Notes: generated from the letters alone by a model not told the origin. Numbered from the stretch's first letter, positions 1-9,421 are shown. The stretch: 35,322 bases of DNA from Gammaproteobacteria bacterium (GCA_020054325.1 JAGVLG010000053.1:1-35322); one strand, 5' to 3'. Program-made: numbers and translations.

Positions 1-561
1 CTGTTGAGTGGCATCGTCTCGACTATCTTCAATAAAGCGGGCAGCTTGTAATGCAGCTGCTGGACCTAAGAATTTTTCAGGATTCCACCAAAAGGACGGA
101 CATGAGCTTGAGCAACAACCACACAAAATACATTCATATAACCCATCTAGTAACGCTCGTTGCTCTGGACTTTGTAACCGCTCAATCGCAGGTGTTGGAC
201 CATTGTTAATTAAAAATGGCTTGACCCTGGCATATTGTTTGAAAAAGTTTGTTAGGTCCACAATTAAATCGCGAATTACTGGCATGCCAGGCAATGGTCT
301 TAGAGTCACATCCTCATCTAGGGTAGCTAATGGAGTTATACAAGCTAAGCCATTTTTACCATTTATATTCATAGCATCTGAACCACAGACACCTTCACCA
401 CAAGATCTGCGAAATGATAGCGTTTCATCTTGAGTTTCTTTTAAATAAATTAAAGCATCTAATAACATCACCCCATCGCATTTTTTGGTATCTAATTCAT
501 ATTGCCGCATACTAGGTTTTGCATCGGTTTCTGGATTATATCTATAGATCGAAAATTTCAT
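1..561 (-). CDS. sdhB: Succinate dehydrogenase iron-sulfur subunit, C-terminus beyond window
   Basis: SdhB passes electrons from SdhA to the membrane quinone site through three iron-sulfur clusters. 187 codons are visible from an ATG at 561 and the frame stays open to base 1, so roughly the last fifth of a usual 235-residue protein is missing. The start reads MKFSIYRYNPETDAKP. The [2Fe-2S] cysteines lie in CGEGVCGSDAMNINGKNGLAC-like sequence and the first [4Fe-4S] motif reads CILCGCCSSSCP, both typical of the family. The start is only 2 nt after the sdhA stop, so the two are very probably translated from one mRNA. The plus-strand open frame across this region is a shadow. Confidence 0.96.
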   Translation of the reverse strand, partial: MKFSIYRYNPETDAKPSMRQYELDTKKCDGVMLLDALIYLKETQDETLSFRRSCGEGVCGSDAMNINGKNGLACITPLATLDEDVTLRPLPGMPVIRDLIVDLTNFFKQYARVKPFLINNGPTPAIERLQSPEQRALLDGLYECILCGCCSSSCPSFWWNPEKFLGPAAALQAARFIEDSRDDATQQ

Positions 562-563
562 AG

Positions 564-2327
564 TTAATAATGTCTCTCTACAGGGGTAAAGGCTGATACA
601 GTTAATGGTTGCATATTTACTGGACGATATTTTAATTGATCATCTGGAAACGCTAAAGTATGTTTGATCCAGTTAACATCATCACGGTTTGGATAATCTT
701 CCCTGGCATGCGCACCACGACTTTCGGTTCGGGCTAGTGCGGATAATGCTGTTGCTAAAGCTACAGCTATTAAATTATCAAGCTCTAAAGCTTCGACTCT
801 TGCAGTATTAAAAGTATTGCTAGTATCTGATAAAGTTGCCTGCTGCAAATTATTGCGCAATTCTTTGAGCTTCTCAAGGCCTTTTAGCATATTGGGGCCA
901 TCGCGAAATACACCAAAATCTTGTTGCATGGTTGCACGGAGCGTTTTGCGAATTTCACTGACTGAATACTTACCTTTGCGTGTATTCCATATTTCGTAGC
1001 GACTTGCTGCTTGGTTAATTGCATCTTGGGTTACTGCGCCTAACTCTAAGCCAGCGGTAAGTTCATCTGCAACATGATCACCTGCAGCTCTACCAAAGAC
1101 TACTAAGTCAAGTAGTGAATTACCACCCAAACGATTAGCACCATGTACTGAAACGCAAGCGCATTCTCCTATCGCAAATAAGCCCGGGATGATTTTATCT
1201 TTACCCTGTGAATCTAAAGTTAATACCTGAGTCTGCGTATTAGTAGGAATGCCACCCATAACATAATGGCAAGTTGGAACGATCGGTATTGGTGCTAAAA
1301 CTGGATCTACATTGGCAAATGTCATAGATAATTCACGAATACCTGGTAACTTACTCTTAATCTTCTCAGCGCCTAAGTGTTCTAATTTAAGGTGCACGTA
1401 AGGGTATTCGGTACCAAATCCTCTACCTTCACGGATCTCCATAGTAATTGCACGTGCGACAACGTCACGGGAAGCTAAGTCTTTAGCATTTGGAGCATAC
1501 CGCTCCATAAAGCGCTCACCATTTTTATTTACTAAATAACCGCCCTCGCCACGACAGCTTTCACTCATTAAAACGCCGGCACCTAACAATCCGGTTGGAT
1601 GGAATTGCCACATTTCCATGTCTTGTAATGGGAAGCCAGCACGCATCACTATTCCCATACCATCGCCAGTATTTATAAATGCATTGGTAGTAGATTGATA
1701 AATCTGCCCAGCACCGCCAGTAGCTAAAATAACTGCAGCCGCTCGCAAATACAATAATTGGCCTGTTTCAATGCATAAAATTACAACCCCAGCAATGCGA
1801 TCATTAATATCTTTCACTAAATCAATAGCATACCACTCGTTAAAAAACATGGTATTAGCAGCTAGATTTTGTTGATAGAGAGTATGTAATAATGCATGTC
1901 CGGTGCGATCTGCTGCTGCAGAAGTTCGAATTGCTTGGCCGCCCTTGCCGTAATCTTTCGATTGACCACCAAATGCGCGCTGATAAATTTTACCGTTATC
2001 TAAACGCGAAAATGGCAAACCCATATGCTCTAATTCATAGACAACCTCAGGTCCCATTTTGCACATATACTCAATTGATGCCTGATCCCCTAGAAAGTCT
2101 GATCCTTTTACAGTATCAAACATATGCCATTGCCAATGATCTTCGCTAACATTACCCAACGCTGCAGTTATACCGCCTTGCGCAGACACCGTATGTGACC
2201 GCGTGGGAAATACTTTGGAAACTACAGCAACGTTGCGGTTTTTATTAGATAATTGCAATGCAGCGCGCATTCCAGCGCCGCCTGCTCCAATAATAACTAC
2301 ATCAAATTTACGCTCTGAAATTTCCAT
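564..2327 (-). CDS. sdhA: Succinate dehydrogenase flavoprotein subunit
   Basis: SdhA oxidises succinate to fumarate in the TCA cycle and complex II. The N-terminal dinucleotide fold [16 protein letters not shown] and the SHTVSAQGG motif, whose histidine holds FAD covalently, are both present. The substrate-site stretch [19 protein letters not shown] and the C-terminal [14 protein letters not shown] block are intact, and the length of about 587 residues is normal. Two starts are possible: a TTG at 2336 directly after the sdhD stop, with GGAGA just upstream, or ATG at 2327, which begins [10 protein letters not shown] chose ATG because it fits usual SdhA N-termini, but TTG has the better-placed ribosome site. 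Confidence 0.97.
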   Translation of the reverse strand: MEISERKFDVVIIGAGGAGMRAALQLSNKNRNVAVVSKVFPTRSHTVSAQGGITAALGNVSEDHWQWHMFDTVKGSDFLGDQASIEYMCKMGPEVVYELEHMGLPFSRLDNGKIYQRAFGGQSKDYGKGGQAIRTSAAADRTGHALLHTLYQQNLAANTMFFNEWYAIDLVKDINDRIAGVVILCIETGQLLYLRAAAVILATGGAGQIYQSTTNAFINTGDGMGIVMRAGFPLQDMEMWQFHPTGLLGAGVLMSESCRGEGGYLVNKNGERFMERYAPNAKDLASRDVVARAITMEIREGRGFGTEYPYVHLKLEHLGAEKIKSKLPGIRELSMTFANVDPVLAPIPIVPTCHYVMGGIPTNTQTQVLTLDSQGKDKIIPGLFAIGECACVSVHGANRLGGNSLLDLVVFGRAAGDHVADELTAGLELGAVTQDAINQAASRYEIWNTRKGKYSVSEIRKTLRATMQQDFGVFRDGPNMLKGLEKLKELRNNLQQATLSDTSNTFNTARVEALELDNLIAVALATALSALARTESRGAHAREDYPNRDDVNWIKHTLAFPDDQLKYRPVNMQPLTVSAFTPVERHY

Positions 2328-2336
2328 TACAACCAA

Positions 2337-2681
2337 TTATCTCCACAAAATCTGGATACCCCAGATCAAATATAACAACAATAACACTGCAATAAATATC
2401 TGCAAACACAAACGGATCCAAACATTGTGCAAGTAATCGGTAAGTACTGTCCAAATTCCAATCCAGCTATGTGCTAATAAACAAAGCAATGCTATAAAAG
2501 TGGCAAATTTAACCCCACCTTTGGCAAATAAATTATGCCAAGCTAAATAATCATTAATTGGATGAAACACTAAAAAGCTTATTAAAAATAGAATATAGAT
2601 ACTTAATAGAATTGCGCTAATACGTTGTATTAACCAATCTTGTAACCCGCCACGCCCCGAAGAAGTTGCAGACTTTAACAT
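2337..2681 (-). CDS. sdhD: Succinate dehydrogenase membrane anchor subunit SdhD
   Basis: This small hydrophobic anchor of complex II is 114 residues long with three membrane segments, roughly 20-42, 55-80 and 88-112. The start RGGLQDWLIQRISAILLSIY is typical of SdhD. The second helix carries AHSWIGIWTVLTDYLH, where the family has its quinone- and heme-region residues. It overlaps sdhC by 7 nt and abuts sdhA, so the cluster is a tight operon. Confidence 0.92.
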   Translation of the reverse strand: MLKSATSSGRGGLQDWLIQRISAILLSIYILFLISFLVFHPINDYLAWHNLFAKGGVKFATFIALLCLLAHSWIGIWTVLTDYLHNVWIRLCLQIFIAVLLLLYLIWGIQILWR

Positions 2682-3046
2682 AAGCGCGCACCTATCAATA
2701 TACTTAGTAAAACACTAATAACGATCACAATATATGCAGAAATCCGTGCCATAGCCTTAGATTCACCTATACCAAGATCCATGACAATATGCCTAAAACC
2801 AGCTAAGAAATGATAAGAAAGCGCAGATAAGCCTAACCACCAAAAAAACTTTTCTATGTAGTAATTATTGGGCGGCTCCACAATAAGTATTAGATTACTA
2901 TTTACATGTAAGCGATCTAATAACACCAAGAAGTATGGGATTAACAAAAACAACAGTATCCCAGAAACCCGATGTAATATCGAAGCAATCGCAGTAACTG
3001 GAAATTTTAAGGCAAATAGATTTAAGTACACTGGTTGCGGGCGCAT
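2675..3046 (-). CDS. sdhC: Succinate dehydrogenase cytochrome b556 subunit
   Basis: This is the 123-residue cytochrome b subunit of complex II, with three membrane helices. The signature RPQPVYLNLFALKFPVTAI followed by SILHRVSGILLF is recognisable, and YHFLAGFRHIVMDLG contains the expected heme-ligand histidine region. It is the first gene of the sdhCDAB operon. The ATG at 3046 has AAGGATGAG just upstream as a ribosome site. A second ATG at 3053 is out of frame. Confidence 0.93.
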   Translation of the reverse strand: MRPQPVYLNLFALKFPVTAIASILHRVSGILLFLLIPYFLVLLDRLHVNSNLILIVEPPNNYYIEKFFWWLGLSALSYHFLAGFRHIVMDLGIGESKAMARISAYIVIVISVLLSILIGARLC

Positions 3047-3070
3047 AACTCATCCTTAAGTATATTCATA

Positions 3071-3099
3071 AATTTAGCATGCCCTTGTGGTTTCAACAA
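3071..3099 (-). promoter_or_regulatory. Candidate promoter of sdhCDAB
   Basis: On the minus strand TTGTTG (3094-3099) is separated by 17 nt from TAAATT (3071-3076), about 25 nt before the sdhC start. The -35 hexamer lies in the loop of a small inverted repeat, TTGTGG at 3085-3090 and CCACAA at 3101-3106, which could be an operator. This rests on consensus match and position only. Confidence 0.4.
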
Positions 3100-3125
3100 G
3101 CCACAATAGTTATAAAACTTCCCAA

Positions 3126-3833
3126 TCAAGCAATCGAATTAAATGAATGTAAAATACTATTTTTGCCTGGATTTTGAATAAATCTATCCAATGCTTTTCT
3201 TGCCAATTTATAACTATATAACAATGCATATTTCTGATCTAAGCCACCTGCTATTAGTATATCTGCCATCACATAAATTACTGCATAATATGCTACTAAT
3301 GGCTTTTCTTGACATCTACAATGTAAATATGCATCAGTTATTGTTTGTGTATGATCTTTACTATTATTTGCCAAATTTTCAATTAAAAAGCTTGCAACCT
3401 TGTGTTGCGTGTCAATAAAAGTTCTAGGATCAACATGCTCTTGCCAATTTTTTTGTGCTTCCAACTCAGTTAAACTTAAGGCTGGGGTTAAGCTATCTGT
3501 GGATTGTTTGATAGCGCTACCACTAACATCACTAATAAATCGTTGTAGCTCATCGCTATTAATATCATGTTGCGTCTGTTTCAATGCACTAAGAATAATA
3601 TAATCTCTATATAAATCTCCATATTTGCAACGCATATTATTAATTTCTAATAATGTAGTTCTAATGGCTGCTAATGCGCCCAAAGGTGTTATAAATTCAA
3701 TAAATTTATCTGATTGCATAGTTGCTGCTAAAACTAATACAATTGCTTTGGTGTCCAAGGATAAATTTGGTGTATTAAATATATCTTTGATACTGGCAGT
3801 TAACTTTTCAATAGATCGTGTATATTTAGTCAT
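3126..3833 (-). CDS. Unknown protein between gltA and sdhC
   Basis: I do not recognise this 235-residue protein. It has no signal peptide, clear membrane helix or known catalytic motif. It looks mainly helical, with a hydrophobic stretch KAIVLVLAATMQ near the N-terminus and YYAVIYVMADILIAGGL near residues 185-205. The ATG at 3833 (MTKYTRSIEK) was preferred over an upstream TTG at 3854; neither has a clear ribosome site. It lies in the gap between the divergent gltA and sdhC genes, which in many gammaproteobacteria are direct neighbours, so it looks like a lineage-specific insertion. Confidence 0.7.
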   Translation of the reverse strand: MTKYTRSIEKLTASIKDIFNTPNLSLDTKAIVLVLAATMQSDKFIEFITPLGALAAIRTTLLEINNMRCKYGDLYRDYIILSALKQTQHDINSDELQRFISDVSGSAIKQSTDSLTPALSLTELEAQKNWQEHVDPRTFIDTQHKVASFLIENLANNSKDHTQTITDAYLHCRCQEKPLVAYYAVIYVMADILIAGGLDQKYALLYSYKLARKALDRFIQNPGKNSILHSFNSIA

Positions 3834-3907
3834 AGGTGCATCTTTTTGTCCCAACTAAATATGTATCTGCAAGTTATAAATTTTTTTTAGCGTATATGGG
3901 GTGCGAC

Positions 3908-5200
3908 ATGGCTGACGATAAAGCAATATTAAATTTACCTGGTAAAGAGCCAATTGAATTAACTATTAAGAAAGGCACCCTAGGTCAACCAGTAATTGAC
4001 ATACAACAATTAGGACAACATGGTTACTTCACTTTTGATCCTGGTTTTATGTCCACCGCAGCTTGTGAATCCAAGATTACTTATATTGATGGTGATAAAG
4101 GGATCTTATTGCATCGTGGCTATCTAATTTCAGAGTTAGTTGAAAAAGCGGATTACTTAGAAGTATGTTATTTGTTGTTAAATGGTGAATTACCAAATGC
4201 TACGCAAAAAGCCAATTTTATTGCAAAAATTAATCAACACAGCATGGTGCACGAACAACTACGTTCAATATTTCAAGGCTTCCCACGTAGCTCACATCCA
4301 ATGTCGATTATGTGTGGTGCAGTTGGTGGTTTATCTGCGTTTTATCACGATTCATTAGATATCAATAACCCAGATCATCGTAATCTAGCAGCTATACGCC
4401 TTATTGCTAAGCTTCCAACCCTTGCAGCAATGGCATATAAATATAGCATTGGGCAACCATATATATATCCATTAAACACTTTAAGTTATGCTGAAAATTT
4501 CTTGAACATGATGTTTGCATTACCAGCAAATCCAGATTTTCGTCCCGATCCGTTATTATCAAAAGCAATGGATCAAATTTTTATATTACATGCCGATCAT
4601 GAACAAAATGCTTCAACTTCAACAGTTCGCACCGCAGGTTCTTCAGCTGCTGATCCATTAGCATGTATAGCTGCTGGTATTTCTGCATTATGGGGCCCAG
4701 CGCATGGTGGCGCCAATGAAGCAGCATTAAATATGTTAGAACAAATTGGCACTGAAGATAATATTGCAAAATACATTGCCCGCGCCAAAGACAAAAATGA
4801 TTCATTTAGGTTAATGGGATTCGGACATAGGATTTATAAAAATTATGATCCACGCGCCGCAGTAATGCGCAAAACCTGTCACGATGTACTTGAGCATTTA
4901 AATTTATTAGATGATCCAATATTCAAGTTAGCGATGAAATTGGAAGATATCGCACTACACGATCCATATTTCATTGAACATAAACTCTATCCAAACGTCG
5001 ACTTTTATTCTGGAATAGTACTGCGAGCTTTAGGTATTCCTAAAAACATGTACACTGTAATTTTTGCTGTAGCACGTACTGTCGGCTGGATCGCTAATTG
5101 GAATGAAATGCTATCGACACCGCCATTACGAATTACACGGCCGCGGCAACTGTATACCGGTTATGCGCAACGTGAATTTGTGCCGATAAAAAGTAGATAG
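3908..5200 (+). CDS. gltA: Citrate synthase (type II)
   Basis: GltA condenses oxaloacetate and acetyl-CoA to citrate, the entry step of the TCA cycle. The 430-residue length and the N-terminal beta domain match the hexameric bacterial type. The active-site histidines lie in [10 protein letters not shown] and [14 protein letters not shown], and the catalytic aspartate in [22 protein letters not shown] near the end is conserved. The frame stays open upstream, but the ATG at 3908 ([12 protein letters not shown]) has GGGG at a good distance and matches usual GltA N-termini. It is transcribed away from sdhCDAB and placed beside its pathway partner. Confidence 0.97.
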   Translation: MADDKAILNLPGKEPIELTIKKGTLGQPVIDIQQLGQHGYFTFDPGFMSTAACESKITYIDGDKGILLHRGYLISELVEKADYLEVCYLLLNGELPNATQKANFIAKINQHSMVHEQLRSIFQGFPRSSHPMSIMCGAVGGLSAFYHDSLDINNPDHRNLAAIRLIAKLPTLAAMAYKYSIGQPYIYPLNTLSYAENFLNMMFALPANPDFRPDPLLSKAMDQIFILHADHEQNASTSTVRTAGSSAADPLACIAAGISALWGPAHGGANEAALNMLEQIGTEDNIAKYIARAKDKNDSFRLMGFGHRIYKNYDPRAAVMRKTCHDVLEHLNLLDDPIFKLAMKLEDIALHDPYFIEHKLYPNVDFYSGIVLRALGIPKNMYTVIFAVARTVGWIANWNEMLSTPPLRITRPRQLYTGYAQREFVPIKSR

Positions 5201-5212
5201 CAAAAAATCGTC

Positions 5213-6406
5213 CTACTGCCCTAAACTAAGCCTCGAACTAGTGGCTGCTTCTGCTAGCGAGCTTAAATTCTCTAAGGCTGATTTTTTTGTTAGGATTAAA
5301 TTACGGAACCGAGTAGTATTAATACGCAGACTATTGTCTGTTTGCGGCTCTAGCGAACCGCCTGGTCGCGGCCCACGTGTTATCCCCCCACACGTATTGT
5401 AAGCCCATCTATAGCCCAGGTCATCAAGATCGCCATCAACCAGCCTCAATTGAGCGTGCGGATTATGCTCAACTGAAAAAACTCTCCTAGTTAATGTTTC
5501 TCTTATAGGAAAATCATCATCTGCTTGAGCTTGCAAATAGCAAGCTGGTAAATAGCGCTGTACATAACCAACTATTTGCCGCCAAAATAAATCTGCTCGG
5601 TTCCATGTGTCATTATCTGCACCGTATTGATCACTATAAAACTCCAATGCAGCCAGCAGGTAATAAGGATTGAATATGGTCTCTTCATTTGAGGTAGTAG
5701 TAAACTGCGCTCTAAAATTGTGTAAAGATACATTCAAGGGACTATCTGGATTGTTTTCTCGCGGATTATTTAACTCAAATTCGACCTGTTGCTCTGTAGC
5801 AGCATTTATTATATTCAATATATTAAGAAGCACGGAGTTATTAAATTCTTGCGCTTTAGTTTGTTGCTGTGCATCTACTGCATCTATTCCGTCAGGGTAA
5901 ATTGCTGCAACTTGACGATGTATCTCAATTCCTGGATCAAAACATAAGGTTTTGCGATCCTCTAATTTCTGCTGCAAAACAGCTGTAATCATACTGACCA
6001 TATCTACATCCCCAGCACATATTGCAGCTTGCAGTGGAGTTAAACCATTAATTTCTCTACCTGAAAGGTCTGTAGCCGTTCCAGCTGAAACTAGTATTAA
6101 TTCGGGTCGTGATGTAACAATTTTCTTGGCGAATTCTTCATCACCTTCTGCAACAGCCTTCAATAAACTTTGTAGCGCATGTTTTTTTCTAACTTCAGAT
6201 GATATGTTTCGAGCCGCATTACATGTTTCAGAAAATGCAACCACGGATTTATTATAATCTTTACCCAAATACGCTTTTAAATTCTGTGATTCTAAAAAGC
6301 GCATACTCGCTAAGGTCCCAGCAATAGCTGCTAAGTTATTATTCGCTGGTTTTAGTACAGTTGTAGCTGCACCGTTTGCATTCATTTTATTAGTATTATT
6401 AGGCAT
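5213..6406 (-). CDS. Ankyrin-repeat-type protein, Legionellales effector-like
   Basis: This is a protein of about 397 residues. Near residues 100-155 it has ankyrin-like sequence: LLKAVAEGDEEFAKKIV, then REINGLTPLQAAICAGDVDM. The pattern of a helical repeat with VTD/ATDLSGREI before TPLQ resembles ankyrin proteins I know from Legionella and Coxiella genomes, many of them type IV secretion substrates. The rest (FDPGIEIHRQ, LFWRQIVGYVQRYLPACY, DLGYRWAYNTCGG) looks like a conserved globular extension. The tail is rich in S, E, A and L. The start is uncertain: ATG 6406 (MPNNTNK), 6421 and 6472 are all in frame. Secretion is inference; no Dot/Icm genes are in this window. Confidence 0.75.
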   Translation of the reverse strand: MPNNTNKMNANGAATTVLKPANNNLAAIAGTLASMRFLESQNLKAYLGKDYNKSVVAFSETCNAARNISSEVRKKHALQSLLKAVAEGDEEFAKKIVTSRPELILVSAGTATDLSGREINGLTPLQAAICAGDVDMVSMITAVLQQKLEDRKTLCFDPGIEIHRQVAAIYPDGIDAVDAQQQTKAQEFNNSVLLNILNIINAATEQQVEFELNNPRENNPDSPLNVSLHNFRAQFTTTSNEETIFNPYYLLAALEFYSDQYGADNDTWNRADLFWRQIVGYVQRYLPACYLQAQADDDFPIRETLTRRVFSVEHNPHAQLRLVDGDLDDLGYRWAYNTCGGITRGPRPGGSLEPQTDNSLRINTTRFRNLILTKKSALENLSSLAEAATSSRLSLGQ

Positions 6407-6473
6407 TTTTAATCTCTGCATGTAAAACCTGGCACAGTGTACCATACAGCTAAAATCTTGCCAATTGTGCATA

Positions 6474-6486
6474 CTTGTAATACAAG
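6474..6486. promoter_or_regulatory. Palindrome upstream of relBE relic, possible operator
   Basis: CTTGT-AAT-ACAAG is a perfect 5-bp inverted repeat 44 nt before the antitoxin start. RHH antitoxins of the RelB kind bind short TTGTA/TACAA-type palindromes in their own promoters, so this may be the old autoregulatory site. The assignment rests on position and likeness. Confidence 0.4.
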
Positions 6487-6529
6487 CATTATGTGTTTTA
6501 CTGGTAATAAAGGCGCGGGAGAAACCAAT

Positions 6530-6746
6530 ATGACAACAAGCGTGAGATTACCCGAAAACTTAGAAGCTAGACTAGTTTATTTAGCTGAAAAAACTGGTCG
6601 CTCTAAAAGTTATTATGTAACCAAAGCAATCCAGAACTTCCTAGAAGAGCAAGAGGATTACCTTTTGGCTGTTTAGTAGGCTAGAAGAAAGAAATCCTAG
6701 AATTTCTTTAGAGGACTTGGAGAAGCGCCTTGGGCTGGAAGATTGA
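6530..6746 (+). pseudogene. RelB/CopG-type RHH antitoxin, frameshifted
   Basis: The frame from ATG 6530 gives MTTSVRLPENLEARLVYLAE, a ribbon-helix-helix DNA-binding start, and runs to a stop at 6674 after 48 residues. Dropping one T from the TTT run at 6672-6674 continues the protein as SRLEERNPRISLEDLEKRLG, then LED and a stop at 6744, giving about 71 residues, the usual size of this antitoxin family. The second half is the toxin-binding tail. GGAG lies about 8 nt before the start. A single-base insertion therefore split the gene. A sequencing error is possible, but the damaged toxin next door argues for real decay. The 48-residue RHH domain might still bind DNA. Confidence 0.75.
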
Positions 6747-6813
6747 GTTCGACAATAAGGAACCTGTGATCCTAGTTATTGCTGCCGGACATAGAAGCAA
6801 GGTATACGCTTAG
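6730..6813 (+). pseudogene. RelE/ParE-type toxin remnant with internal deletion
   Basis: Overlapping the antitoxin end, as toxin genes of this family do, a 27-codon frame reads LGWKIEFDNKE and then PVILVIAAGHRSKVYA. The first part matches the usual beginning of RelE/ParE toxins (xWxIEFD). The second matches the usual last strand (VILVxxxGHRxxVY). The 50-60 residues expected between them are absent. The simplest reading is one internal deletion that joined both ends in frame. It cannot be a working toxin. Assignment is by motif memory. Confidence 0.65.
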
Positions 6814-6829
6814 GTAATAACAACTAAAA

Positions 6830-8218
6830 TTATGCCTCGGACCAAGAAGGATGTACTCCAGTTTCCTGTTGATCATTCTTGAAACTCAACGGCAATAAAA
6901 TCAAAAATGTAATTATGCTGCATACTACCAACAACCAGTAATATGAATTCCACGATACATCTATTATAAGACCAAGTGGATAGCCAGTAGCCGCTGCCCC
7001 TACATAGGCCCAACAACTTACAAAACCGTTAGCAGTACAAGCAGCCTTTTTATCTACATATTCCGAAGCAGCAAGACCAATTAACATTTGTGGGCCAAAT
7101 ACAAAGAAACCGATACAAGCCATCAATGTATAACAGTATTTTATGCCACCATCTGGTCCGGGTGGTAAATCCCCGAAACAGTATAACGTAATTGCCATAC
7201 CAACGGCACACATTAACATAAATGGCACCCGGCGCCCTTGGAAAAACATATCGGAACACCAACCAGCTACCAACATGCCAACAAAGCCACCGATCTCAAA
7301 CCACATAATGCTTGCACTAGCTAGCACTCGATCATAACCAAGCTCAACTAAGAATGGTATGGTCCAATCATTTACCGCCGTCCGAACCACATAAACAAAG
7401 AAGTAACTCAATGCCATGATCCACACAAACTTATTATTCAACACTCGATCAAATAGCAATTGTTTCGCGGTTAATTCGGTTTCATTACATTCTTTGGTAT
7501 ATTGACGAGTTTCATCTCTTTCGCCACGATACAATTCAATCGGCGGTAAACCTAAAGATTCTGGCACATCACGCAAACGATTAATTAAAAACAAACCCAC
7601 TGCGATGCAAGTAAAACCTGGTAACATCATTGCATAACGCCAGCCAGAAAAATCAGTAAAATTATACGCCACAGCATAAGCAACAATTATTGGGATTAAA
7701 CCACCCCCGACATTATGCGAAGTACTACAAATACTCCACCAAGTACCGCGCTCTTTTTTGCTATACCAATAAGTTAATTGCTTGGTGATCGGCGGCCACC
7801 CCCAGCCTTGGAAAATCCCGTTCATGGCACACATTAATGTCAACATTAATAGCGAAGACGACATACCAAAAACAATATTGAATACACCAGTTAATATCAA
7901 TCCAATAGACATAAAATAGCGTGGATTAGATCGATCGGATAAAACCCCACTGGCGAACTTGCTGAAGCCATAAGTAAGGTATAACACCGTGCTTAAAATA
8001 CCGAGATCTGCATACGTAAATCCTAAGTCTTTTACCATCTCCGGCATTACAAAAGTAAAACTTTTACGCGTAAAGTAAAAGAACACGTATCCAACATAAA
8101 TCGAATAGAAAATACGAATACGCCAATATTTATAGGCGCGATCTACTTCCGCTTTATTACTAATTAGCGGTTTATGGGGCGCTGGTCTCATGATATTTAT
8201 CACGGAGCTTATCGCCAT
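6830..8218 (-). CDS. UhpC/GlpT-type hexose-phosphate antiporter
   Basis: This major facilitator superfamily protein of about 462 residues with twelve helices belongs to the organophosphate:phosphate antiporter family. Motifs shared with E. coli UhpC are clear: YFTRKSF, YLTYGFSKFASGVLSDRSNP, RYFMSIGLILTG, GIFQGWGWP and RGTWWS. Intracellular bacteria such as Chlamydia use this type to import glucose-6-phosphate from the host. An ORF could begin at TTG 8233, but ATG 8218 (MAISSVINIM) has AAGGAG 6 nt upstream and lies 11 nt after the ald stop, so I take that. No UhpA/UhpB regulators are nearby, so I infer a transporter rather than a sensor. Confidence 0.88.
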   Translation of the reverse strand: MAISSVINIMRPAPHKPLISNKAEVDRAYKYWRIRIFYSIYVGYVFFYFTRKSFTFVMPEMVKDLGFTYADLGILSTVLYLTYGFSKFASGVLSDRSNPRYFMSIGLILTGVFNIVFGMSSSLLMLTLMCAMNGIFQGWGWPPITKQLTYWYSKKERGTWWSICSTSHNVGGGLIPIIVAYAVAYNFTDFSGWRYAMMLPGFTCIAVGLFLINRLRDVPESLGLPPIELYRGERDETRQYTKECNETELTAKQLLFDRVLNNKFVWIMALSYFFVYVVRTAVNDWTIPFLVELGYDRVLASASIMWFEIGGFVGMLVAGWCSDMFFQGRRVPFMLMCAVGMAITLYCFGDLPPGPDGGIKYCYTLMACIGFFVFGPQMLIGLAASEYVDKKAACTANGFVSCWAYVGAAATGYPLGLIIDVSWNSYYWLLVVCSIITFLILLPLSFKNDQQETGVHPSWSEA

Positions 8219-8229
8219 CTCGATCTCCT

Positions 8230-9345
8230 TCAAACTAATGACTGCGCCGCAGCAAAGTAAGGTTGTTGTAATGCCTTTGCTACAGACTCATGAGTAATTT
8301 TTCCATCACAAATATTCAAACCTGCCATTAAATGCGGGTTAGACAAACATGCATTTTTGTAACCATTATTTGCCAGTTCTAAAATGAATGGCAAAGTCGC
8401 ATTATTCAATGCAAATGCCGAAGTTCGCGGCACTGCACCAGGTAAATTAGTCACGCATTGATGCACAACGCCGTACTCAATAAAAATAGGATCCGAAAAG
8501 TTTGTTGGCCTACTTGTTTCAATGCAGCCACCCTGGTCTATCGCGACATCCACTATAACAGCACCAGGCATCATTTTAGCAACTATTTCTTTAGTAACAA
8601 GCTTAGGGGCAGCAGCTCCCGCCACTAGTACCCCACCAATAACTATATCAGCGTCAACAACATTAGCTGCAATATTATCTGCTGTAGAGGTTACGATCTG
8701 CAACTTGCTGCCATGGATCATCGCCAATTCCTGTAACCGCGTCTCAGATTTATCTAAAACAGTTACGTTAGCTCCCATGCCTAATGCAACTTGGATCGCA
8801 CTGTTACCTACCACACCACCACCTAGCACCGTTACCTTTGCTGGGGCTGCACCTGGAACACCACCAATTAAAACTCCACGGCCGCCATAAGGCTTCTCAA
8901 GGTAATGTGCCCCCTCCTGGACTGCAATTCGCCCTGCTATATCGCTCATAGGAGCTAATAGCGGCAATTTACCATGTTTGTCAGTCACTGTTTCATATGC
9001 GAAAGCAATTGCACCAGACCTAACCAACAAGTCAGACAACTCAGGAAGTGCTGCAAGGTGTAAAAAAGTGAATATTATTTGCTGGGGTTTAAGTTTTAGA
9101 CATTCCTCAGGTTGTGGCTCTTTGACTTTAATAATCAATTCTGCGACAGCATAAATTTCATTTGCTGTAGCCAATATGACAGCGCCAGCATTAATGTAAT
9201 CTTGATCACTAACACCAATCCCTGCGCCAGCTGCGGTTTGCACGAATACCTGGTGGCCATTGTTTACCAGTGTTTGCACACTTTGCGGTACTAATCCAAC
9301 CCTATATTCATGCGACTTGATTTCTTTAGGTACGCCTATTTTCAT
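8230..9345 (-). CDS. ald: Alanine dehydrogenase
   Basis: Ald interconverts L-alanine and pyruvate plus ammonia with NAD. The 371-residue length is standard. Family marks are MKIGVPKEIKSHEYRVGLVP at the start, VKEPQPEE, the second signature SDIAGRIAVQEGAHYLEKP, and the NAD-binding fold VTVLGGGVVGNSAIQVALGM. The end PHLMAGLNICDGKITHESVA is conserved. It lies directly upstream of the UhpC-like transporter with an 11-nt gap, so they are probably one operon. No strong ribosome site precedes ATG 9345. A pathogen feeding on amino acids could use it to make pyruvate. Confidence 0.95.
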   Translation of the reverse strand: MKIGVPKEIKSHEYRVGLVPQSVQTLVNNGHQVFVQTAAGAGIGVSDQDYINAGAVILATANEIYAVAELIIKVKEPQPEECLKLKPQQIIFTFLHLAALPELSDLLVRSGAIAFAYETVTDKHGKLPLLAPMSDIAGRIAVQEGAHYLEKPYGGRGVLIGGVPGAAPAKVTVLGGGVVGNSAIQVALGMGANVTVLDKSETRLQELAMIHGSKLQIVTSTADNIAANVVDADIVIGGVLVAGAAAPKLVTKEIVAKMMPGAVIVDVAIDQGGCIETSRPTNFSDPIFIEYGVVHQCVTNLPGAVPRTSAFALNNATLPFILELANNGYKNACLSNPHLMAGLNICDGKITHESVAKALQQPYFAAAQSLV

Positions 9346-9385
9346 CCAGGCATTTTCTGATTTAAGTTACGTATTGTCAACAAAA

Positions 9386-9414
9386 TTGCATAGATGTAGG
9401 TAATGTGCCATACT
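9386..9414 (+). promoter_or_regulatory. Candidate promoter of the small exported protein gene
   Basis: TTGCAT (9386-9391) and CATACT (9409-9414) are 17 nt apart. The -10 ends 7 nt before the ATG at 9422, and no ribosome site is seen, so the transcript would be almost leaderless. The region also divides ald from this divergent gene. Confidence 0.4.
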
Positions 9415-9421
9415 AACATTC

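Noticed and set aside
8-433. 141-residue plus-strand open frame at the left edge
   Set aside because: It is antisense to sdhB, whose cluster motifs are unmistakable.
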